Assembly: GCA_011800155.1 (NCBI GenBank)
Contig: CM022370.1
Location: forward strand, 3,596,001-3,660,000
Origin: Flammulina velutipes
Lineage: Eukaryota > Basidiomycota > Agaricomycetes > Agaricales > Physalacriaceae
Direction: 5' to 3'
DNA: 64,000 nt
Positions within the stretch are counted from its first letter, which is position 1; each line of letters starts with the position of its first letter. The notes under the pieces were generated by a model, which did no database searches, was not told where the DNA came from, and saw only the letters and a list, made by a program, of their open reading frames with translations. Shown here in pieces: positions 1 to 9,504 of the stretch. Both the position numbers and the translations under genes were made by a program.

Positions 1-1014
1 CGGTCTTCGACCGACGGGATCTTTGAAGTCGGGTTAAGCGAGGGGTAGAAGCGGGGTTGGAAACCATGGAGGAGTTCGAAGGGTGACTTGCCCGTCGCAG
101 CGTGGACACGGATGTTGTGGGAGAACTCCGCGTATGGGAGGTACTTCACCCAATCGTCTTGTCGGTAGTTGCAGAAGACGCGTAAGAACTGTTCAAGCTC
201 TTGGTTGAAGCGTTCGGTCTCGCCATCTGTCTGGGGGTGATACGCGGTACTAAGGGCAGAGGTGATACCTAACTTAGCGTGAATAGCCTGCATGACTTTG
301 CTGGCGAACTGGGGTCCCCGGTCGGAGATCATCTTGTCCCAGAGACCGTAGCGTCTGAACGTGTTGTCAATGAGAATGTCGACGGTCCCATCCGAGTCAA
401 TAGTTTTCTTGCACGGAGTGACAATAACGGTCTTGGTGAGACGATCGACGACACAGTGAATGGAGTCGTAGCCGTCAACTTCTGGGAGGTCGGTGATGAA
501 ATCGGTAGTAATCGTGCCAAAAGGACGGTCAGGGATTTCATTGGGGACAAGAGGGACATGGGCGGGGTGATTATTCGGTTTTGTCAGCTGGCAAGTGGCG
601 CAGCCATCGACATAGTCACGGACGAAGACCGACATGCCCGGCCACCAGAATTCGCGACTCAGTAGTTCATAGGTTTTGAATCGTCCGGGATGGCCTGGCC
701 CTACAAGATCGTGGTGCATCTTGACGATGTCTCGACGGAGTTCGAGGTCAGCGGGGACATACACCTTGCCACGGAAGAGAACGATTCCATCTTCGTAATT
801 CCATTCCTGTAGGTTTTTGACCAGCGAACGCGGACCGTTGCGAAGGATAACGTCTAACGCACCGACAACCTCAGCGTCCTTCTTTGGACATTCTCGAATA
901 CGACGTCTCAACTCAGCATCACCGATCGCCACCACCTCTCCTGGTCTAGTTGCTCGAATTCGGAAGAACTTGGGGTCTAGGAGTACACGATCGGTGTTGT
1001 CGTCCTCGACCCCC
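1..1014 (-). pseudogene. Integrase domain, frame-shifted from pol and cut by window edge
   Basis: Minus-strand reading from about 1014 to base 1 is open throughout in the -1 frame relative to upstream pol. It shows the zinc-binding HHCC head (HHDLVGPGH, then CATCQ) and the DDE catalytic core: TTDFITDLP, ISDRGPQFAS, and the glutamate in ERFNQELEQFL preceded by HPQTDG. The C-terminal part lies outside the window. It is marked as a pseudogene only because the joint with RNase H is out of frame; the domain itself has no internal stop. Confidence 0.8.
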
Positions 1015-3412
1015 TTTTATGGTCCGCGCGGCGGGATAGTGGGTCACTACGGTTCGAAGTACCAGGTTTGTGTGTCAACGTAAAGTCAAATCGGGTGAGG
1101 AAAAGGGCCCATCGGGCTTGTCGGCGACTCAGCTTTTGCGCATTGGTAAAGTACTCGAGGTTCTTGTGGTCGGTGATGATATCGACCGGGTGCGTGGCTC
1201 CTTCCAAGTAGTGCCGCCAAGCTTCGAGTGCACGGATGATTGCCAATAGCTCCTTGTCATGGATGTCGTAGTTGCGCTCGGGTTCTGACAGGGACTTGGA
1301 CAGAAAGGCGACTGGATGCCACTGCCCGTCCTCGCCGACCTGAGACAGAATGCCTCCGGTGGCGTAGTCTGAGGCGTCTACTTCAACGCGATACGGCTTT
1401 TCAGCATCGGGCATAATAAGGACAGGAGACGAGGTGAACGCATCTTTGAGAGCCTCGAAGGCCGTTTGACATTCTGGAGACCATACCCAAGGTTGATCCT
1501 TCTTGGTGAGATCGAACAGTGGTCGCGCCAACTTGGAGAATCCTTCGATGAACCGTCGGTAGAAGTTGCCAAAACCCAAAAAGGACTGCACGTCCTTCAC
1601 GTGCCGTGGGGTTGGCCACTGAACTACGCCGGCGACTTTGACTGGGTCCATGCGGAGAGCGTTGTGAGAGATGATGAGACCCAGGAATTCGATGGACTCA
1701 GCTTCAAACACACATTTCTCCGGCTTAGCATAAAGATCGTGGTCTCGAAGTCGTTTGAGGACCTGACGTACGAGCTCGCGGTGTTCTTCCAGAGTTTCGG
1801 TGAAGATCAGGATATCGTCCATGTAGACGACAACTTTTCCGGAGTCGATAAGATCCTTGAGAATGGTATTCATCATTGCTTGAAACGTGGCGGGGGAATT
1901 CATAAGACCAAAGAACATCACCAGGGGTTCAAACAGGCCACGGTTCGTTTTGAACGCGCCTTTCCACTCGTCTCCCTCCTTTATCCGAACATTATTGTAG
2001 CCCCAACGTAGGTCGATCTTGGAGAAGACCTTGGCGCCTTTCAGCTTGTCGATAAGCTCGGGAATGAGCGGCAGCGGGTACTCGTTCTTGACGGTGCCTT
2101 TGTTCAGGTCGCGATAATCCTGTACGGGGCGTAGCTTTCCATCCTTTTTCTTAACAAAGAAGAACGGACTTGCCATTGGGGACTTAGATGGGCGAATATA
2201 GCCCTTGGCCAGGTTTTCGTCGAGAAAGGCGTCGAGTTCCTTTTGTTCTGCAGGCGACAATGGATACGTCTTGCAGGGTTTCGGTTCGAAGCCTGGTTTC
2301 AGGTCTATGGCATGGTCCCAAGGACTGCGAGCGGGGAGACGTTCTGAAGTGGTTTTGTCGAACACCGTGAGATAGGCATGATAAGGGGAGGGGATGCGTT
2401 CAGCGAGTGGTCGAGTGTCGGCTGGCTTTTGGCTAGCCTCAGCAAGCTCTTGGGCTCTGGTGAAACCAGCGCGAACGTGAACGAAAGGACTGTCTGAAGA
2501 ATGTGAATCGCGCACCGGGCGGGAATAATCATCCCGGAATAGCTCTTCAAATACCTCCTCCTCCCACTCTCTAGGGACTTCTTCTTCATCATCGTCGTTC
2601 TCTGTGAAGAGGACGACAGGAATTTGGACTCGGGTGAATGCGCGGACTGCGCGTCGGCGTCCAGCGACTCGGTGAACAGGTACAGGTTTGAGATTACCCT
2701 CTCGATCCTTCCACTGGACCTGGTAGTCTCGGTGGTGAGCGCGAGGGTCATGCGGGGTTCGGGTCTGGTTAACGAGTGCAGGTGTGCGCTTAGCGTGAGC
2801 ACGTACATCGGTCACCGGTGGGTTCTTAAGGGTACAGGTATCGGGGCATCGAGTGAAGTCGACACGAGTGCCGGCCCAGTCGATCTCGGGGTTGTGTTCG
2901 TCAAGCCAATCCGTGCCTAAGATGACATCGTGGTCACCAATATCGGTGACGTAGAGCTCGATGAGTTCCTCGTGGTAGGATTGGCCATCACGAGAGTAGA
3001 TGCGCACAAGTTGAACGGTATAGTGGCGCACCCAACCCATGACGTTCTCAGAGCCGTCAACGTTGCGGACAGGGAATGGTGATGAAAGGGGAATGAGGGT
3101 AAAGTGGTGCGCGTTTGCGTACCGGGCATTAATAATGATGCCTTCAGCACCACTATCAACGAGAGCTTGTGCAACGATTCTTTTGCCAGTAAGTTTGCCA
3201 ATAAATTCGAGTTCCAGCGTGATTGAGGGTGTCTGTCGGTTGCGGGTGACTGCCGACATTCGAAGCTCAAAGGGATGAACACGCTCACGAGGATGGGGTG
3301 ATAATACAGCGAATCGATTGGGTGAACATATGGCAAAATTTCGTACGGCTCCGCCTAACGTTGCAGTAGGGGAGCACTTTAAAAATCCAATCCAGCAACA
3401 TCTCTCAAACAC
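977..3412 (-). CDS. Pol polyprotein: protease, reverse transcriptase, RNase H
   Basis: 811 codons in the -1 frame relative to gag. The aspartic protease shows ALVDSGAEG near residue 80. The reverse transcriptase contains FSKIDLRWGYNN and the YMDD box (VVVYMDDILIF). The RNase H domain shows VDASDYATGG and TDHKNLEYF. After DPLSRRADHK the frame continues only about 13 codons into nonsense, because the integrase is one frame away at the C5 run 1010-1014. Intact relatives keep RT, RNase H and integrase in one frame, so this copy is probably not autonomous unless the base count is an assembly error. Translation most likely depends on a frameshift at the gag stop, because no good independent start is visible. 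Confidence 0.9.
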   Translation of the reverse strand: MFERCCWIGFLKCSPTATLGGAVRNFAICSPNRFAVLSPHPRERVHPFELRMSAVTRNRQTPSITLELEFIGKLTGKRIVAQALVDSGAEGIIINARYANAHHFTLIPLSSPFPVRNVDGSENVMGWVRHYTVQLVRIYSRDGQSYHEELIELYVTDIGDHDVILGTDWLDEHNPEIDWAGTRVDFTRCPDTCTLKNPPVTDVRAHAKRTPALVNQTRTPHDPRAHHRDYQVQWKDREGNLKPVPVHRVAGRRRAVRAFTRVQIPVVLFTENDDDEEEVPREWEEEVFEELFRDDYSRPVRDSHSSDSPFVHVRAGFTRAQELAEASQKPADTRPLAERIPSPYHAYLTVFDKTTSERLPARSPWDHAIDLKPGFEPKPCKTYPLSPAEQKELDAFLDENLAKGYIRPSKSPMASPFFFVKKKDGKLRPVQDYRDLNKGTVKNEYPLPLIPELIDKLKGAKVFSKIDLRWGYNNVRIKEGDEWKGAFKTNRGLFEPLVMFFGLMNSPATFQAMMNTILKDLIDSGKVVVYMDDILIFTETLEEHRELVRQVLKRLRDHDLYAKPEKCVFEAESIEFLGLIISHNALRMDPVKVAGVVQWPTPRHVKDVQSFLGFGNFYRRFIEGFSKLARPLFDLTKKDQPWVWSPECQTAFEALKDAFTSSPVLIMPDAEKPYRVEVDASDYATGGILSQVGEDGQWHPVAFLSKSLSEPERNYDIHDKELLAIIRALEAWRHYLEGATHPVDIITDHKNLEYFTNAQKLSRRQARWALFLTRFDFTLTHKPGTSNRSDPLSRRADHKRGSRTTTPIVYS

Positions 3413-4419
3413 GCGACTGCCTGCTCCTTATCCTCTCCCTGCAGTCCACGAAGAAGGTTAGCCACCGCACTGATCTGGGCGATGGCGTTGGTGGAGTCAG
3501 TGACGGGGGCAGTAGTGTCAGTGGACGGAGATGACGTGGCCACATCAGTGGCGCGAATGTTGCGAGTGGATTGAGGGGTTCCAGGAGTGGTACGCGTGGG
3601 GCAGTTGCGGGAGATATGCCCGGGGCGGCGACACTTGAAGCAGGCGCCCTGTTGACGAAGGATCTCGCGGTCCATAGGAGTCAGTCTCGGAACGTGAGGA
3701 AAGTTCGAGGATGCACCTGGGCGTCTAGACGCGTCAACGTCCATGGGAACTCCCATATCTGCAGCCGGGGCTCTAGGGGCGGCAGGAGCGCGGGGAGCGG
3801 GAACGTAACCAGGACCTCTCCAATTATTCTTCTCAGCCTTCCGGTTCTCCCATGCATGCTGCATCTCGACTGCGCGGGCCTTGTAGTCGTCGAGAGTAGC
3901 GGGAGGGGGGTAAGACAGAGCGATGCGATCAACGAGGGAGCTATTGAGGCCCTTCTTGAGGAAATAGAGGAGCGAGCTCTCATCGAACTCAGAGTCGTCA
4001 GCGTATGAATTGAACTCGGTGAGGAACTTATCAATATCTGAAAACTCCTTCTCTTGACGAAGGGTCTCAATGGCCGTGCGTGCCACAGTGATGGGGTCGA
4101 TGGCGGCGAAGTCAGCCTTGAACTTGGCAATAACGCTGGCCAGGGTAGTCCACCTCTTGTTGGCAGCGAGAATAGTAGTGTCGTCCTGGTCGGCGTCAAA
4201 TTCCTTCATGCGGCGCTCAGCCCATTTACCACCGAGGTTTCCCCTGAAGCAAGAGAAGAACAGGGCAACCCGTTCGGAGTCGGTGGGATATCGGGTGTCG
4301 TTGAGGCGCAAGTGATTCCGGAATTGAGCCAGCCATCTAGAGGCAGAGTTACGATCGCCGTGGAACTCTTCGAGTTTAGCGCCACGTTCGCTTGGGATAG
4401 GGGCAGGTGTGTTGGACAT
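3379..4419 (-). CDS. Gag capsid/nucleocapsid protein of Ty3/Gypsy element
   Basis: A 346-residue Gag that forms the particle and binds element RNA. A retrotransposon-gag capsid domain fills roughly residues 15-170 (an early hydrophobic block followed by helices typical of the Ty3 gag family). A Pro/Ala-rich linker follows, then one CCHC knuckle, CFKCRRPGHISRNC, near residue 260. The stop is TAA inside a T5 run (3381-3385). Pol lies in the -1 frame and overlaps by 34 bases, so a -1 slip on the T run directly before the stop would make Gag-Pol. The ATG at 4419 is used because the frame upstream lacks another ATG, although coding potential continues upstream. Confidence 0.85.
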   Translation of the reverse strand: MSNTPAPIPSERGAKLEEFHGDRNSASRWLAQFRNHLRLNDTRYPTDSERVALFFSCFRGNLGGKWAERRMKEFDADQDDTTILAANKRWTTLASVIAKFKADFAAIDPITVARTAIETLRQEKEFSDIDKFLTEFNSYADDSEFDESSLLYFLKKGLNSSLVDRIALSYPPPATLDDYKARAVEMQHAWENRKAEKNNWRGPGYVPAPRAPAAPRAPAADMGVPMDVDASRRPGASSNFPHVPRLTPMDREILRQQGACFKCRRPGHISRNCPTRTTPGTPQSTRNIRATDVATSSPSTDTTAPVTDSTNAIAQISAVANLLRGLQGEDKEQAVACLRDVAGLDF

Positions 4420-4670
4420 GATGGGGATAGCAGGAATAACAGGGGAAGGTGGACCAGAAGAGGAAGAAGACGAGGAAGAGGATGAAGATGAGGAGCTGGG
4501 AGGTTCTTCGGCCGGCGAAGAGGTTGGTAGCGGTTCCGGGAGACTGGGTTCTGGGGGAAGCTGGGGGACGTCCGAGTGATGAGACGATACGGGGGATGCA
4601 GGAGCTGGTTCTTGAGTCTGAATGGACTCGGGTTCTTGGGGTTCTGGTGAGGGTACGACTGGTTCTGGAT

Positions 4671-5126
4671 CTAATGATGACTCAGCTCTTTGCTGTTCTT
4701 CAGCGCGTTGACGATCGAGGTATCGATCAAGGCGTCTTTGAGCTTCTGTGAAGTCGAGGGAAGTGGGATAGATAGGGACGTTGTTATTGTCTCGGATGAA
4801 CCAGCGATCGTCGTCGTCAAAGAAGAGTTCTCGCCACTCGCCACTGGGGTCGAGGATCCAAGCTGCGCTTTGATAAACTTCGGCGCCGGGAGGTAACGGA
4901 GGGGAGTCTGCGTCGGCTGAGAAGCGCGCGATGGTGCCGGCTTATCAGTGCGTGGGCGAAGCTCACGCGGGTAACGGCGACGACGGATTTTGAGATCGGG
5001 AGGCAGTAAGCTGAAGTTAACTTCGTCAACTGTTAACGCACGAGGGGAGCTGGTTTTCTTGAGTCTCAGGCGCGTGGCCCGAGGAGTAAGATCTGGCTTG
5101 GTTGTAGAGGTACGGTCGGCGGGCAT
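4671..5126 (-). pseudogene. Out-of-frame N-terminal leader of gag
   Basis: An open frame of 151 codons starts with ATG 18 bp inside the probable LTR end. It encodes a basic, Pro/Arg-rich segment. From about 4950 onward the sensible coding frame changes to the gag frame, giving an acidic and then a Pro/Ser/Glu-rich linker (a Ser run near 4480) that reads without stops into the gag ATG at 4419. In the gag frame, two stop codons (TGA TAA) lie just upstream of the switch. I infer that gag once had a long N-terminal extension now broken by a one-base shift near 4940-4960. It could also be an unrelated short leader ORF. Confidence 0.45.
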
Positions 5127-5143
5127 GCGCCAAGCGAGGTGGG

Positions 5144-5452
5144 TGTAGAAGAGTTTGTCCTAGTGTCAAGGACGGAGTCCGGCGTGAACCAAACAACCAC
5201 CCAAGTCGCAATCGGACAGAGGACGAGTGAGAGAGAAGCAGAGAATGAAGCGTAAATTGAGTATGAGAGAGCCTAGCTCGATACAGTGCTGGGATATCCG
5301 AACAGTGTAGAGACGAAGAGGACAAACTAAGGAAATATCTAGAAAGGCCGTGTATATAAATATAAAGTCCGTGGCTGCTACGATGAGCCATGATGATGCA
5401 ATGATGAGTGAGGCAATGGTGCAACGATTGCATCATTGCATAACTTTTTACA
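5144..5452 (-). repeat. Probable 5' LTR of the Gypsy element
   Basis: On the minus strand this stretch begins TGTAAAAAG and ends TTCTACA, so it has the TG...CA ends of an LTR. It is AT-rich near 5350 with a TATA-like TTTATATTTATATACA stretch, fitting a U3 promoter. It sits just upstream of the gag leader ATG at 5126. The partner LTR is outside the window, and I see no clear TGG-type primer-binding site directly after the proposed end, so the inner border is uncertain. Confidence 0.45.
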
Positions 5453-5599
5453 GTTTGTAAAAAGTTACAGGAGCATGTGATTCCTGGTTAGGGTTACCAT
5501 ATCCGGACCGGTAAACACGTGATGATGGAAGAGCGTGGCGAGCTCTCGGGGATGTCGGGGAGCGTAAGGGAGGGAGCAAAATAGAGGCGATTCGTGACA

Positions 5600-6395
5600 G
5601 CTGCGTGTGCAACGTAGACAATGAAGTGAGTCTGAACCAGGTCTGAACAATGTTTCCAAATCTGGACTTGAATAAGAATTTATATTGGGATGGGCCATCC
5701 GTCAACCACGAGGCAAAAGAAGCGACATACGCTTGTTCGAGTCCTATCATTTGTCCCGAGGATCAGGGGGATCGCCGAGTTGTTGGTCCAAGCTATGTGG
5801 CGCACTTCGGTCAACCGACTAGATCCCGTCTGCCGGCCTGTTGGGCACTCCGATAGATTGCACGTTGGGAGTATCCGTGTTAATGCCGGCTATTGGAGGT
5901 CCTGTGTCGAGCAAAGACCAGTTTCGGCAACCAAAGTAAGTTTCTTGTGTGGCGCACCTAGAATGTAAGGTCAGAATATTTCTCCAGGAAGAGAAAGTGT
6001 GTTCACCTCAGCGCTAGCGGTCTCTATTTTCACGGGTAGAGGTCCTTTTGGATTGTTCCATAGGTTGGCGTTGGTGGGCTACACAGTTTGTCCAAGGTGT
6101 GTGGTAAAACATCTCCAAGATTCGTTGCGCTTAGAAACTTATTAGGCGCACATGCATATGGAATTATTCTGTTTAGACATGAGCTGATGCGGCTCGATTC
6201 ACTATCTGTGTGCTTGAGCTCGAACATCTGCTGAAGCCTCCTCGTACCCGAAGCACGACGCCCAGCCTGGGTCTCCGGTGCAACTTTCCGGTGTGCTTAC
6301 TACGAAAATTATCCCAATAACGCCGTGCTGTTACGGCGGGCAAGAGGCTGCGCGTAGCCGCTGCTTGTATCAAGTTCGATTCCCAGAGTGTAGAC
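5600..6395. repeat. Segmental repeat, copy A (decayed)
   Basis: First of three related segments (others at about 25047-26110 and 30850-31935). The best-preserved core, about 5605-5980, is nearly identical to copies B and C and includes the shared stretch CGCCGAGTTGTTGGTCCAAG. To the right the similarity weakens but continues (GTTGGCGYTGGT, GACATGAGCTG, TATCAAGTTYGA). In copies B and C the segment lies directly upstream of a minus-strand zinc-finger gene, so it holds that family's promoter side. Here the gene that should lie to the left is absent; the Gypsy element begins about 150 bp away. Confidence 0.8.
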
Positions 6396-6570
6396 GATAC
6401 CTTCAGATGAGGCTTTTCAGGACTTCGACCGAGTCTGAGAGGGAGCGTGAGTAGGAAGAAATGCAGCTGAGTGGATAGGCTTACGTGCTGGAAGACTCCA
6501 AACAGAAGAAGCTTAGGGGTGGGAGCAGTGAAGAGCGACACGCGAGGCCTAGTGGACTATGAGCTCCCAT
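6396..6570 (-). pseudogene. Fragment of the zinc-finger gene family
   Basis: About 170 bp resembling the middle of the two zinc-finger genes: an exon edge, an intron and part of the exon coding the LFTAPxP segment (compare 23170-23310 and 28750-28890). Shared landmarks are GGGAGCGTGAGT, GGCTTACGTG and CATGAGCTC. No zinc-finger-coding part and no start are present. It directly follows the decayed segment A, so it appears to be a recombination remnant of a third unit. Confidence 0.6.
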
Positions 6571-6740
6571 CACCGTCCAGATCCAGACTAATTTCCAGCT
6601 TGGAAGTAGTAGCTCATATACCTATCTCAAGAATTCAGCACTGGCTCCAGCGTCGCGGTAGTCGGGGTTTGGATGCACGCGCAAGCCGGAAATAGGGATT
6701 CGTCGAGTTTGGATGTTGGCTAGAGCTATAATCCAGGAAT

Positions 6741-7135
6741 ATGACAGAACAGTACAGCTGGCGAGTTGTCTACAGGCCATATACAGGCGAACTAGAATCG
6801 GTCAGACTTTGGACGGCATACCAAAATTTAAAGAATAACGCACCGGCAATGTCATCGTCAACGACGCCCCCGCATGGAAAGCTTAATACCGTCCACCGGT
6901 GCGTCCATCGTATTTCATACCGAAATATGAACAGACACGTTGAATGAAGCGACCATTGAAGAGCGTAGCAGTAGCGCAGAGAGCGAGCACGGTGATGGTA
7001 AGAGGCCAAAGCACGTTGCCGCCGGCATCATTTGGATGGTCTACACCACGACAATGTTTGGATCCATTCAGTATGTTCGTTCCCTTGTAGCCTCGTATAC
7101 GCGCACTGACCTACCTTTATAGCCCACCTGCTTCT
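6741..7135 (+). other. Possible short spliced coding remnant
   Basis: An ATG at 6741 opens a 50-codon frame. Joining it with an intron ending GTAGCAG near 6976 gives a continuation, SAESEHGDGKRPKHVAA, followed by a hydrophobic GIIWMVYTTTMFGSIQ. That is followed by a textbook intron (GTATGT...CTGACC...TATAG, about 7070-7121). The reading dies soon afterwards. I recognise no family. It may be a remnant of a small membrane protein or chance. From 7135 to 8470 I see no convincing gene on either strand. Confidence 0.2.
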
Positions 7136-8472
7136 TGGTATGTTGGCGTTGTGGACACATAGTCAGCCTCCGAGCCTGAAGTTAGATATTTCGCCCGCCA
7201 AAGCTCGCCATTGCGCGTCCGCGATAGCACTAAGGATGTGAAGGAGCGGTGCATTTCTGCCCGATAGGGGACGGCTCGACCATTTCGTCTTCTTCGGATA
7301 TTATTGTTCATTGGTGTATGGTCTCTCATCGGTCATGAATGCTGTACATTACGCGACATCTGGCGACACAAACGCGCATCCTCTACCTCATCCTCCAACG
7401 GTGTTACGGCCTCGTCTATCTCGAACGACCATTGATATTCCGTGCGTTATAGCTACTTTTGTCCTTCTTCCGTTCCATTTTAGATCTTCTACTTGTTCCA
7501 GGTTGAAATTATCTTTTCAAATCGACACAGAGTCCCAGCCATGCTCCATTTGTCGGGAATTCATACCTCAGATGCGCGAGAAGATTCGGACCACTCTCCT
7601 AGGCCATGTAATGGACGGCCCTACGTCGCCAACCAGCAGGCTCACCATCACAATCATTCACTCATGCTGAGGATCTGACAATGTCTTTCCTGTGCGTTAT
7701 CCACATTTATTCTTCCTATCGAAGTCCAACCTCTCGTAGCCTCCAACAACCTTTGTTGTATCATCGCTATACGTCGCTCTGTCGCATTCTTTCTCGTCCA
7801 GTTCGGCCCAGCCCTGACGACAGCCTGCCGAACGTCGTAATAGTCAAAGTATCCTCGAGTCATGCTCGCTGTGTCTCGAACGCGAAGACCGGAAGTCACC
7901 GGGAACAGTCGACAGAAAGATTTTTCGAATGCGGGAACGTTTGAGGGTTAACGTTACGGGCTCGAGATCTTCCTGTGGATGGATACGCAGGATATCAAGG
8001 GTGCGTGCCGTCAGCTTCTTAGAAGAACAGAAAGGCTAGGAGGCGAATGTACATGTACACCATTCTAATAGACGTAAAGGTACAAAGTTGCCATCAATCG
8101 TACCTTTAGCATCTAGGTGTCCCAGTATACCCTACTCGTAGACTAGTGGTATCTTTGCTTTTCGTTGCACGAACGCACACCTCTCCTTTGTATTTAGCTT
8201 AGATCCGTCGTCGGTTGAGGCAATACGCTGGGCCTCGTATAACAGCCCCGTACTGCATAGGTCTGAGCTGATCATTGGCTGTGGTGATGGTAGTATTGTG
8301 TTACAACTATGGGATGTACCGTACATGTAGTATTCTATAAACTCATTTCCTTCTGTCCGTGCCAACAGTCAGTGCACCCAGTGCGCTCCCACTGGAAAGT
8401 CATATTTCCCGACCCTTGCCGCCAGTCAACCAGTCACTGCATCCCCACAGCGCAAGTCTCATGGCGCACACT

Positions 8473-8478
8473 TATAAA
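8473..8478 (+). promoter_or_regulatory. TATA box of the small secreted protein gene
   Basis: TATAAA lies 86 bp upstream of the ATG at 8559. A second TATATA occurs at about 8523. The start codon has a good CCACCATG context. Confidence 0.4.
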
Positions 8479-8558
8479 GAGATGAATTGGCCCTCATTAT
8501 CCAATATCATATACGCAGGCCGTATATACTTCATTTCAACAACCTATAGCTAACCACC

Positions 8559-9141
8559 ATGCATATCTTCCAATCCGCCCTCCAATTCGCATTCCTGCTG
8601 CTACCCGCCTTGCTCGCTAGCGCGTCGTACGTCACTTCGTATCCCCAATTTCTTCATACTTAGCGTTATAGCCCACATTCACCTGAGCGCCGCATGCCAG
8701 GCCTAGTAGACGAACTCAAGCTCTTCGAATACCCATCCGCCAATTCCAACTCCAACGCCAACAGGACCCCATTCGTCACCCTAGAGCTCGGCTCGAAACG
8801 AGTCGCGGAAGGGAGTGACCTCGCATCCTACGACGTCGAGTGGAAGAGGGAACGTGACGGAGTCGAGATACCCGCTATCGCAATGATGATAGAGGAGGAG
8901 CAATACGATAGGGTGAAAAGGATTTTGACAAGGGTGCGTCTCTTTCATGGTTTATATCTAATGATCTTTCTCTGATATCTTTCAGGCGGGGACGTTCCTG
9001 GGATCTGGACAAGATGCGGAGAACAAAGTGTGGATCATCGTCTCGCGGTCGGAGGAACCCGATCAGCCATTGGAACCATCTGACTCTGAATCTATAACGG
9101 ATAGTGATGATGAGGATGATGAAGGTGTCGAGTATTACTGA
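8559..9141 (+). CDS. Small secreted acidic protein, function unknown
   Basis: Three exons (8559-8626, 8672-8933, 8986-9141) give 161 residues. Residues 1-22 (MHIFQSALQFAFLLLPALLASA) read as a signal peptide with a hydrophobic core and small residues before the cut. The mature part begins SPHSPERRMPGLVDELKLFEY, has no transmembrane segment and few cysteines, and ends in an acidic tail (SDDEDDEGVEYY). Both introns are about 45-52 bp with GTACGT/GTGCGT donors, and the frame is kept across both. I do not recognise a family. It could be an effector-like or cell-wall-associated small secreted protein, but nothing proves a role. Confidence 0.72.
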
Positions 9142-9504
9142 GTCAACCCGCGAGCGTCGACGTAGAATACATAAGTATGAGTAGTAAGATCTAAGATTGT
9201 TTAACGCCACTGTTCCTTATCAAAGATCGTCGATCAATGTTCGACGTATCTTCTTTCTCTTTCTGGAACGTTAGCAAAGAGAGTGTCTCCGAAAGACTTC
9301 ATGTCGAGGCAATGCCCTGTACTCCTCCGCCAGCACACTATGCGCTAAAGTTTGTACAATGGAGAACTTCTTTTTTTCAATGCCTGTGCATATCCATCAT
9401 TTACTTGAGCGGATACCTTCTAGATGATGAATAGACCGTTCCATCATTTGACAAAACCTACCGGTATATTTCTATCTACGTACAAGCTATTTGCGAACGG
9501 GTAT

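Larger units (their letters stand above)
1..5452 (-). mobile_element. Ty3/Gypsy LTR retrotransposon, truncated by window edge
   Basis: A Ty3/Gypsy element lies on the minus strand. Reading leftwards from 5452 come a probable LTR, a gag region with a CCHC zinc knuckle, and a pol region in the order protease, reverse transcriptase, RNase H, integrase, which is the Ty3/Gypsy order. The integrase runs off the left edge, so the 3' LTR and target-site duplication cannot be seen. There are three frame changes: one inside the gag leader near 4950, a -1 change between gag and pol, and a -1 change at a C5 run (1010-1014) between RNase H and integrase. The gag/pol change is normal for such elements. The other two suggest a dead copy or assembly errors in homopolymers. 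Its right border lies about 150 bp from a decayed copy of a local three-copy repeat. Confidence 0.93.

Noticed and set aside
7311..7944. Plus- and minus-strand open frames of 80-120 codons
   Set aside because: No splice-consistent extension, no motif and no start context; they look like chance frames in non-coding DNA.
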